A DNA stretch of 64,000 nucleotides from Cyclina sinensis. Lineage: Eukaryota > Mollusca > Bivalvia > Venerida > Veneridae. The DNA lies in contig JAAONU010000001.1 of the NCBI GenBank assembly GCA_012932295.1, forward strand, positions 51,805,134 to 51,869,133, read 5' to 3'. Shown one piece after another: positions 47,993 through 59,900 of this stretch; position 1 is the stretch's first letter, and every line of letters begins with the position of its first letter. A program made the position numbers and the translations under genes. The notes beneath the pieces are model-generated. The model searched no databases. It saw only the letters and a list, made by a program, of their open reading frames with translations, and had not been told where the DNA came from.

Positions 47993-50900
47993 ATGGGATC
48001 TTCAGCAAGTAAAGGTAAATATTCTCTCTCTTTGTAAAGGTACACTCAAACAGACTTCAACATTTATCAACCGACGCTAATTCAGAAGTTCTAATATGGT
48101 TTTGAAACTAAATGTAAACAGGTTGCCTATTCAAACAGGTGTCGATACTTCAGTTCTAAAAATTGCTTAAGTCAATATCAAAATAGATTGATAAAATACA
48201 GACTATAGTAAAGCGAACAAACTTTACACGCATCCTATTAATTTCGAATTATATACTTTTTCGGCTGCTCTATGGTCTAAAGAGAAGGTTTTGAGAGACG
48301 GTGTATTTTTTTAATATGATCGTTAATAATTAAATAAGGACAACCTGATAGTTTTTGAAATGTTAAATATTAAAAGGTTCAGTTATTTAATAAGAACAAA
48401 GATCAGTTTTAAAAACGTTTTCTTGAGCTTAGCTATCCAAGACGAACAGTTTTATAACTGGCTATTTGTTTATCGTCATTCCGATTGCCCCCTGCAGAGT
48501 TTCATAATATTATGTTATTGGGAATAGTGCAAAATACTGTATAGTGTATATCACTCGGATGAACGTATCATCCAAAATAAATTGTTAATGTTCGGGGAGA
48601 AGCGGGGAATCGAACACTTAACCCGGATTACAAGTCCAACGAGTTCCACTAATCCACCCCTCATTTTTTCAACCTGTTAGAATTGTATTACACAGTGAAC
48701 TCTGCTCAAAGTCTTAGAAGGGAGCGGTGGCCTAGGGGTTAAGGTGTCTACCTCTCAACCCAGAGATCGTGCGTTCGAGCTCTACCAGGGTCACGACCAT
48801 GTTTTCTCATATGACACCAGTACTGGTTGGTTCCAGGAAGCGGAACGGGAGTGATTTGAATAAGCTCCATGCTTTCATCACAATCGAGCTAAAATAAATA
48901 ATGTTTAAACTAATGTCTTCAAAAGAAACAAAGAAAACTAAATTAGACACGTCACGTTATGTATGGTATTTATTTATATTGCCATTATTGTGAAATGTTT
49001 TTTTTTAAAATGCAGATTCCCAGCCCAGAAATGCCACAAGAGGGGCACCAGTCACGGCTCAAAATCCACCAGTACCACAGGAGGGCCCAAGAACCAGGCG
49101 TACGTTGTATATCTTATAGTTAACTCTGAACCTATTATTCATAAAAAATTAAAGTTTAAACATTAAATAGCTAGTTTTATATTAAGCATTGTAACAACGC
49201 ATGAGTTCCTGACGCATAGAGCTCTGCGTGCAAACTGACGCATAGAACTCCTAGGGAGCTCTTTCTGTTAAGCTGAGTCGCATTACGCAGAGCTGGGAGC
49301 TCTATTCGTCGGTGTTCACATCAATTTTAAAATGCATTTGTCACCTTGACGCATAGAGCTTTCCACTTCATGGAACGATAATCATCATCATATTTAGTGT
49401 CAAAAAATCATCGCCGTTGGGTCTTCTTTGTCATCGCCATCATTTTTAAGATCACACGATCATCAATCGGTGGATCATCATAATTTTACTCACCTCAATA
49501 TTCTTACGAGCTTAATAATAATAACCGACACCTTCTTTCTTGTCATCGTCATTATCATTGAAAAATTGCCATAATACTCATTGTCACAAAAATTAATGTC
49601 GTTGTCGTCAGGAATAGCACACGTACGTCCTCTTCAACCGAAGCAGCAAAACAGTTCCTACAATCACCTTGACTTCGTTGCCATTTGTATCTTCTCTGTC
49701 ATCTTGACAAGCTAATAAATAATACATTGTTCCATCATCGTTATAAGTACAAATGATATTGAAATGATGTTGATGATAATGATGATTGTTTTATGTGCAA
49801 CACTTCTAGCCTTTTTGCTTCCAAAGTCGAAACAGAGGAGCTGTTTGCGACAGGATCGAGCATTTTGATGCAAAGAGCTTTCCAGGAGCTCTATTGGTCA
49901 GGAGCTCTATGCAGTTCTAGAATCGACGCGCATAGCTCCTCTGGTAGCTCTATTCGTCAGGAGCTCTTAGTGGTCTTACAGAACATCTGCATTTATTGCG
50001 AAGCCACCTTTCTTATATTCACAGTAATACCTTGCCTACTGAGATTGCTCAGAAAGATGCTCCTTCAGGGTCAAGGTTATCATACTGTCGTAACAGACTG
50101 TTACTAACAGTTGAACGACCAGCTTTACGTCTAGCGTCATCAAATCGTTTACTTATAGGATTTTTTAAATCAACTAATTAAAAACATGTTGGTACTGCTT
50201 TGAAAAAGTCTGTCACTTTTTTTTATACTTACAGAGCTGCCCCAGACGAGGTCGCCGTTAAAGACACTGAATACTAAATATACCACAGGTAGTGAAGTTA
50301 TTTCTTTTGCTTACGTACACAAAGGTTCACCAGTGAACATATTAGTCTTGGGATTTGATATACATGTAAACTCTTGTTTATTTGTTTACATACACAAAGG
50401 TTCACCAGTGAACACATTGTTTTTTTGATTTGATATACATATAAACTCTTGTTTCTTTTGTTTACATACACTAAAGTTCACCGGTGAACACATTAGTCTT
50501 GGGATTTGATATACATGTAAACTCTTGTTTCTTTTGTTTACATACACTAAAGTTCACCGGTGAACACATTAGTCTTGGGATTTGATAACATGTAAACTCT
50601 TGTTTCTTTTGTTTACATACACTAAAGTTCACCGGTGAACACATTAGTCTTGGGATTTGATAACATGTAAACTCTTGTTTCTTTTGTTTACATACACTAA
50701 AGTTCACCGGTGAACACATTAGTCTTGGGATTTGATATACATGTAAAGACTTGTTTCCTTTGTTTGCATACACACAACGGTTCACCAGTGAACACATTAT
50801 TCTTGGGATTTGATATACATGTAAAGACTTGTTTCCTTTGTTTACATACGCAAAGGTTCACTAGTGAACGCATTATTCTCGGGATTTGAAATACATGTTA

Positions 50901-53900
50901 ACTCTTGTTTCCTTTGTTTACATACGCAAAGGTTCACTAGTAACGCATTATTCTCGGGATTTGATATACATGTAAACTTTTGTTTCCTTTGTTTACATAC
51001 GCAAAGGTTCACCAGTGAACGCATTATTCTCGGGATTTGATATACATGTAAACTCTTGTTTCTTTCGTTTACATACGCAAAGGTTCACCAGTGAACACAT
51101 AGTTTTTTTTGGATTTGATATACATGTAAGCTCTTGTTTCCTTTGTTTACATAGACAAAGGTACACTAGTGAACACATTGTTTTTTTCGATTTGATACCC
51201 ATGTAAAGACTTGTTTCCTTTGTTTACATATGCAAAGGTTCAATTCAATTTCAATTTAAGTTTTATTGCATAAACTTTTACATGTTTTTTGCAAAACAAC
51301 ATATTTACAATGACAAGTCAATATTTACAGAAAAGTATGAATAAAATATTATACAATTACACAATTAAGAATAACACAAAGCTAGATTGATAACAGTTTT
51401 TTTGGGTGTTGAAAACATTAAAGCATTAAATCTATTAACATTTGGCCATGTATAATATTATCTATGAATAAAGGTTCGTCTGAGTTCCGTGTAATACGGA
51501 CATATAAGTAAATAATGATACTATGGTTCAAATTACATTTTCTACATAGTCTATTTGCTCTAGTAACATTTCTATATCGACCTTCCTCTATTTGTAATTT
51601 ATGTGAAGAACATCGTAATCTACTTAAAGCTATTCATTTTCTACAGCAACAAGATAGGGTTCGAAATTAAAATTAGTTTTGAAGCGTTTATAACATTCAA
51701 GTTTCCTAGAATCTTCTATATTAGAACACCACTGTTGCAAATATTGATCATATATTCTCTGTTCACCAGTGAACACATTATTCTCGGGATTCGATATAAA
51801 TGTAAACTCTTGTTTTTTTCGTTTACAAACGCAAAGGTTCACCAGTGAACACAGTGTTTTTTTTGGATTTGATATACATGTAAAGACTTGTTTCACCAGT
51901 GAACATATTATTCTCGGGATTTGATATACCTGTAAAATCTCGTTTCCTTTGTTCACATACACAAAAGTTCACCAGTGAACACATTAGTCTTTGGATTTGA
52001 TATACATTTTAACACGTGTTTCTTTTGTTTAAATAAGCAAATGTTCACTTTTTAACAAATTGTTCATTGATTTAATACCCATGTAAAGCTAAATTACAGC
52101 TACATCATATATAGCTGTATTCTGAACAAGATGTTATTTTCAAAAGTATCTTTTTTAAGTTCTTCATCATTATTAAATTTCGAATTATCATTTAATCTCT
52201 TGTGCAATTTCTATCAACGTTGAATGTCTTTTTTTAAACTATTTGATTATACATTTTATTTATGTTTATCGACAGTATGTTATTTATTATCTTATTGTAA
52301 TAATCTTAAAAGACGCAGGGACTTATTCTAGCATGTGTACAAAGAGTGACAAAATATTTTTCATTTTCATTCTTTCGTTTATGCAGGTATAACAAGTTTG
52401 CCCACTAGAAGTACGGAAAATGTAATAATATACCGGAACAAGTGTCCTCACCAAATACCAACCACTCTCACCAATACATTAATAGAGAACGTTTTTCTTA
52501 TTTCAGCCGGTAAGTTTAAATTAAGTCATAGATGTATGAATAAGATTTAACATGAAAATGTGTATCTTGGTCATGCAGACACACTTTGCTGTTGATCTTG
52601 GATACGGCGTTCACTCCTGCTGTTCAGTAATTTCTTGCCGGAGCATCGCATTCTTGCATATACATTCATGCAATGTGTTCTATGAGCAAGGCATGATGGC
52701 CGGGGTACCAAGACAATATTCTTTACCTAGAGGAGATTGTTTCTGGTCGTGTAGTTAGCTTAAATGGAAATGTTTCAAAACTTTGATATTAAATCGATAA
52801 TGAAACTGCTGAACAAAAACCTAGCGTCATAGTGTTGGTTATAAAACTTTGTTTGGAAGATAATACATATATCGTGTAAATTATTGTTTAAGGATCGGCA
52901 GTCGGAGAGGACCTCCCAGAGCATTGTGTGCTTGTGAGTGAGGCGGCCAAAACGTCGGACACACCGCTGCTGACAGAAAAGAATGTGGAACAAGTAAGTT
53001 AACATCTTTTGGCGCCATGACAAATAATTTGAAGACAATACAAAAACAAAGTAGTGTATATTTAAACCTGCAGTATTATATATAGGTCACTCATATTTGG
53101 ACATGAAATATGATAAATCAGTTTACATTACATTTATGATATTTGAGGGAAACATCTCTTTCCGTCTTTCAAAAGCAAATATCTTTGCCAGAGCGATAGC
53201 TTCGTATTTGAACTTATTCATCTCTTAACCTGTTGCCAATTCCCCATTAAGGTTTGCTATGCTGGGAAGATAGTGCACCTGGTTCTGTTACAAGCTCAGT
53301 ATTAAACACTGATACATTTAACCTTAGATTAATTTATGTCTAATGCGAAAGACAATCAGTAATGTTAGTGCAGGAGAGAAGGTTCGAACATGCGACCGCC
53401 TAGATAACTATTCCGATGTGTTACCATTTGACTACTGAGACGCACTTAGAAAAAATGGTGACAACCATTTAGATATATGACATGGGCGAGACTATGTCTA
53501 TGTACAGCATGTGGTACGCAACCTTCTAAATTGATATTGAACGTCAATGTAGAATTTAGCAACTTAAGCAGTTCCGTGAAAAGTTATTCTTCTTTGAACG
53601 ACATTCGTGACTCATTTTGATTTTGACAATATTTTAATTTTAAAGTTTTTCTTTGCTTGTAACACTGTACAAAAAAAATAAGTTTTTGTATGTTATTTTT
53701 ATTTTATCAGGCCGTGTTAGAACGGATGATATCTCCAAATCCGGGAAGCGTGACTGTCAAGTCTGTATCAAAAATTCCAAAATGGAAAACACCGGATGGT
53801 GGACCCTGTGACGAGAAGAATGTGTTAGAATATTTATATCATTGTTATGTGAGATGGAAAACGTGTGCAAGTGAACACAAGGTATTTCATTAATTTTCAT

Positions 53901-56900
53901 ATCAACAATTTTATGTGGCATCTTGTTGAATTTTGTTACCAATTTTTGGCCGAGTTTAAGCTATTATCTTTTTTCATTCGTTATCATTATATGATAAAAG
54001 AATCGGTGACATTTTCTTGAAATATAGAGCAGGTTTTCGCTCAGTATTTCTTTGAATGAAACTAACAAAATAAGATTCGATGTTTTTGTTTGAAAATTAA
54101 GAAAATTACTAATAAATACTGTCGCAAACACTACGAACCATTACAACAAATACACTTTGATATCGTGTTTCAATCATTTTAAGTAATTTCCTTCTTTCTG
54201 CAAGCAGGCAAGCCTGTTTAGAAATTAGTAACATCTAATAAATATCGTTAACGTATATTAATTTTTTTCAGTATACTGACATCAGTTTCCTGCTAACAAA
54301 GTGTAAAGATGTGATATTTCAACAAATAAAAACATGTCTGAGACAACAGAAAATGTCTACAGGTCAACAAATCCATAAACAGTTCATAGATGTCTGTATC
54401 GATAATAAGGACCTCCTCTTTGGTAGGAAGCTTTCTTAGAGTGTGCCTATTTTTGGTAGAACTATCGAGTTCCTTGAAAAGGTACAATTCCAAAGGGACG
54501 GTATATAAGGCGGTAAAATAGACTATCGATTCTTTTTGTGAACTTTTACTAAAAATGTCAATTTCATTTTATGAACACGAGGATGGAAATAAGTACAATG
54601 TATACACGTACTCAAATTTGTTTTCTTGATAATACGGACCTTACTGTTCGAGGCATTTGAATACAGATTAAAAGATACTGGATCTCATAACTTTTATTAA
54701 AAGCAATTTGATTGCCTTTTTATTGTAGACAAAGAGAGCGTTATTCATGAATTCCTACTCGAGTTGTTGGCCATATTGGAATCAGAACGAGGCTGCATGA
54801 CGGAATGTCTATTTCCAGTTCTAAAATATGTGAGGCAGCGCTTCCAGACGGAGTTCAAAATCATGAATTCATCAGAAGTGTCGCAGTATTTGCTCGTTCT
54901 CAGGATTTTCACACTAAAGGCTTCGATAGCTCTCGTAAGACTTTCTTGGCAAAACTGCTTTGTTAGTCAAGTAAAGATAAAATGAGATACTGTTATAAAT
55001 AGATTATCTAGTTGTTTTCTCAAGTAGGATTATTTAACCGTATGTTCAATCTATCAGTTAAAAATTTCGTTAAACAAAGCATTTCACAAGTTTTTCGATA
55101 CGTGATGTCAATATTCAGTTTTGAAATAAACCATCCTAGCACAAAAATGCTTAAAAGTTATCTTTTGAGTCCCTATAACATTGGAGTGACTGATAACAAA
55201 ATCAGATACAAACTGTGGATAAGGTTATCTTACGTTGAACTGACATTTGTTTAGACTCATTTATTTTACATTGATTGCGATACAAGTTCTTACAACTTAG
55301 ATCTGTCACGCTCAATGACTGCTTCCTGGGTTCCATACGAGTATTCGCGCAGCGTGGAAGATCGTGAGAGAATCTCGCCTCTGACGGGATTCGAACCCAT
55401 GACCTCCGGATCCGGAGCCCTGCGCTCCATACCTGGACCACGGTGCCTCCTGAACTGACAATCAATCGATATACTGGAAGACTGACAATTTATCGATATA
55501 CTGGAAGACTGACAATTTATCGATATACTGGAAGACTGACAATTAATCAATATACTGGAAGACTGACAATTAATCAATATACTGGAAGACTGACAATTAA
55601 TCAATATACTGGAAGACTGACAACTCATCGATATACTGGAAGACTGACAACTTATCGATATACTGGAAAACTGACAATTAATTGATATACTGGAAGACTG
55701 ACAATTTATCGATATACTGGAAGACTGACAATTAATCGATATACTGGAAGACTGACAATTTATCGATATACTGGAAGACATAAGTATACATTTTTCTTCC
55801 TCGGCAGGTTTTTATGGAATTCAACACACCAGTTGATTGGAGTAAAGCGGTTTGTTATGAGGCCACTCTAATAGGTTCGATTCTTAGAATGAATCCATGT
55901 CCAAAAGCAGCCAAAGGTCCCCACGAGTTCTTCAACGAGCCATTAGATCTACCTACAGAAGAAATAAACACAACTCTGGTTTTCATATGGCAGGTATGAA
56001 AACCTTTTCTGCAAGGCAATGATATGTTTCCGCCACTCGTCGTCCGTCTGTTTTCAATTTTTATATATCTACCTGCAGTTATGGTTAGATCGAACATCTC
56101 GTATGTAGTGTTTTCAGAATTTAGTTCAAACAGAGTTTATCAGTAATGATAATAAACTTATTCGTAAATGATGGACTTTGTATATCTCAACTTTTCATTG
56201 CTTTCCTCTTTATAACAATAGCAAGGTTTATAGAAGCTGCGTGGAATCACAAGAACTCTTGTAAGACCTTTAACTGATTATGAAACAATTTAACTACTGC
56301 AAAAGTTTTCATACAAAGTTTGTTAAACAGTCGGCCATGAAAATGTCTAAATTATATCAATATTTTTAAAGGACAGATAAACGTTATACAGGCTTATCAT
56401 GGTTGATTTTTTTTCAGCGTGTTAATGAAATTTGCACTAACTTGTATAAAGTGTTGTTGGGCTGTATTCGGCTATCCGAAGATCTCAGACATATGGTGCT
56501 AAACTGGTTTGGAAGATGCCTAGAGGCGAACAGAGGTAGGTTAAAATTTACAGAACTTGCCTTCAGCGCGAGTTTTCTTTATTTACTACCAGAAGGTAAT
56601 TTTTGCTGTTTTTTAATAGTTAGTAATAGTACCGTTATATAAAATCAACTGACCGGGAAAGAAACGTTGTCTTCAGTTTTCACAATTTCTACACCTCGAG
56701 TGGTGAATGGTAGACTTCACTATGTACTTTTTTTCTTTTACGAAGACACTTCCCAGAGGTTTAGTAAAAGATCTTTCTTTGCATCCTTTTAGAAACTTGA
56801 AAATATCTTTTTATTTCAGGTAAACCAGACTTGTGGTCAGCACACGAGGCGGAAGTGTTCGATACAAAGTACTGTTCGGATGGCTTCTTTTTTAATCTGT

Positions 56901-59900
56901 GCCACGTGCTCTTACAATTTTGTCAGCCATTTTCTGAACCAAACTGTCAAAGATTGCTGAAAGTGAAGCCATCGTATTGCAGAGCAGCTCCAAAAACAGA
57001 CACTGAAAGGAAAAATATGTGTGTACATGCTAGAGGTAATGTTGATTTACGCAATGAAATAGCCTTTTTGCCAAATATGGTATTTTTTTAAGAAAAAAGA
57101 AATCAGAAATCAGAGGTTATACAAAAATGGGTGCCTGTCAATGTCTTTGTTGTGTTCTTTTTCAATTGTTATTGTTCATATTATGATTGCATTGAATTGC
57201 TAAATAATAATTCTGATCTCAGATAGCAGGCAAAAGACTTAATTACCTGTGCCTCTATCTGGCAAGTAGGAACCAGTGGTGAAAATTGTTGGCATTTTGA
57301 GAATTGGTCATTTATAGTGTTTCATGATCTGACACTCATAAAATAAAAGCTACTGTTTTGCTTTTAGTTCTGGCTGAAATGGATTTATGTAAGCTAATGA
57401 AACTGGCGGGTTTACATTTATATTGGAAAATTACCATTCCCATTCTTACATTTCTGTTTCAGGACTGGACAAAGAAACTCCGTTTGTGCCTTACACAGAC
57501 GAAACTGTTCTTCCACAGTGTGACTCATATCACTTTATATCTGAGTGCTTTTTTCTTACACACCAAGCTCTGTATCTAGGATACAACATTGTGTTTAAAA
57601 TGTTGAAGCTCAACAGTAGTATAGCTAGAATGAGAAAACTCTATGATGAAATCAAGAAGGTGTATCCTAAAAGGGTAATCGAACTAGTGAAACTACAGCT
57701 AAATAGAGGTGAGCAAATAATGTGCATTTGAAGGGCAACTTATTTTGTCGCACTAGTAGAAGTGAATAAGAATGGTTATCTTTATCTTCAAGGTTCCTTA
57801 GACATATTCATAAATTTTTATAAGTGTCAATAATTACGCAACCAGCGTATTTTAAACATGTACAAATGTTTCACAAAATTTGTAACACAGTGTGAATACA
57901 TGTGGTACAATTATGTCATCAGAAGATCTATCAAATTTCCGTGAGAAATACAGTGTCTGTACTGCATTCAAGGCTATCAACATCCTCAGCTGGATTCCAT
58001 ACATCCTTGAGTGTTTCGCCCCTTTGTAACCCAGAACACTCTAGTATGGTGGGGCCACAGTGGTGATCAGGTCACTGTGTGTTGATAGCTAGCTCCAGCT
58101 TGTGTGGTTCCTACGGAGCCAAATCCAGCTTGACGCTTTCTCAGCAGCACTGCTCAATGCTTGGACAGCTGTCTTCCTGTTGCGTCCAGTGATTCCAAGA
58201 GCAGTGAACATTTTCCATACAGAAGCAGCAGGAAATCCTCTGCAACCAACTTCAACGGGGAATAGCCAGGTACTCCAACCCTTTCTACGACATTCCTCCA
58301 TCAACTCTGCATACTTTGTTGCCTTCCTTTCATAGGCCTCGTCACATCGCTCTTCCCATGTGACTGTGAGCTCTATTACTACGATTTTCTTTCCGTGTGA
58401 TGACCACACCACTATGTCTGGGCGTAGGGTAGTTTGGACGACATCTGGGAACTGTAGCTTCCTCTCCAGGTCGACTTTCATTTCCCATGACTGTGCTGTG
58501 GCCAGAACTCCAACTCTGCTTGAGCTTGGTGTAACCTTGGCTTCCTGTCCTTCCTTTACAAAAGGAATGAAAGTGACATTTGATTTTGCGGGTTGCTTCT
58601 TCCTCCGCTCCAGGTCGATGTGGTGCGCTAGTTGACGGAGTACTCTGCCATGACGCCATCTGTATCTTTCTTGGGAAAGTGCTACCTGGCAAGATGATAG
58701 AATATGGTCCAGGGTAGCTGTCTTCCCACACAATGGACATGCAGGATCTTCTATCAGCTTCCATCGCTTCAGGTTTACAGGGGTGGGCAGAACATCATAC
58801 ACGCTTCTTAGCAAAAAGCTAATTCTTACTGGCTCCAGATGCCACAGTTGTGACCATGTAATCTTCCGCTCTGGGACATTCCATCCTGTGCTGCGACCTT
58901 GGCATCCCAGCTGGACCATCTGTGATGCTCTTGTCTCTTCTGCTTCCTTCCTTATCTCCCCTTGGACCATCGCTCTTCTCTTCTGCTTGTCAGCGGTTGC
59001 CCAACTTACTCCAAATATAATTCCTGACGTTGGTCTCTTACTTTTTCTGATAATAGGCTAATGTTTACTTAATTTTCTCCAGGTGAATAAAAGGCTTATA
59101 ATTTCAAAACGTATATGCTGCAAACTAAGCCAGATTACGATGCTACACTTTAATGTATAGTGCTCTAACTATCCCAGGGATATATAACTGATGTATAAAT
59201 TTATTCTTTATAGAAATTTGCTGGTACCTGAATATCAAAGCAGCTATTACAGAGTACCATCTGAACAGAATGTGCCTTAATTTTCACATGGCCACAGCAA
59301 CATGGCTGGTCCAGGTTGCAACATCAGATGACGTCACCGATTTCAAATCAGTGTCACTTCCGCTCGACAATAATGTGCCAAAGTCGCTGTCCTACTTACC
59401 ACAATACATAATTACAAATATGACGCAATTTCTTACTCCACTAGACATGTTCCAGAGCATGGAACTGATAACTGTAAGTTCTTATTATATATAAACTAGA
59501 TAGGAGTTTTAAAATCAGAATTTTGCCAGTCAATCGTCAGATGAAATGTGTCTTAAGGGTAAGCATACCGTATTAAGTTTTATAAAATGTGATAATAAGC
59601 GTATGACTGGTCATTTGTCCAACAAATGATTTGTTACTTGACTTTTGATCGAAATTGCAACTTCGTCAAAGAAATTTCTGCCATATGGTTAAAATGTTTA
59701 TAATAGACATAACACTCAAGAAGACTTATACATTGAATATATAAAATATACAGAAGGTATATGAAAAAAGAGATAATTAAAGTGTTATCATTCTAAATGA
59801 CACGGTTTTATATTCCTGACATTAAGGCATTCGTGTTTTTTTCAGTCCAATGAAGAAACGCTTCAACACTTCATAACTTTGATACTTGTGTATATGGGCC

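Noticed and set aside
50471..51206. Repetitive minus- and plus-strand frames in the 76-bp array
   Set aside because: Chance frames through a minisatellite; no start context or splice support.
55290..55781. 163-codon minus-strand frame (SSISINCQ repeats)
   Set aside because: Translation of the 27-bp array plus an antisense SINE.
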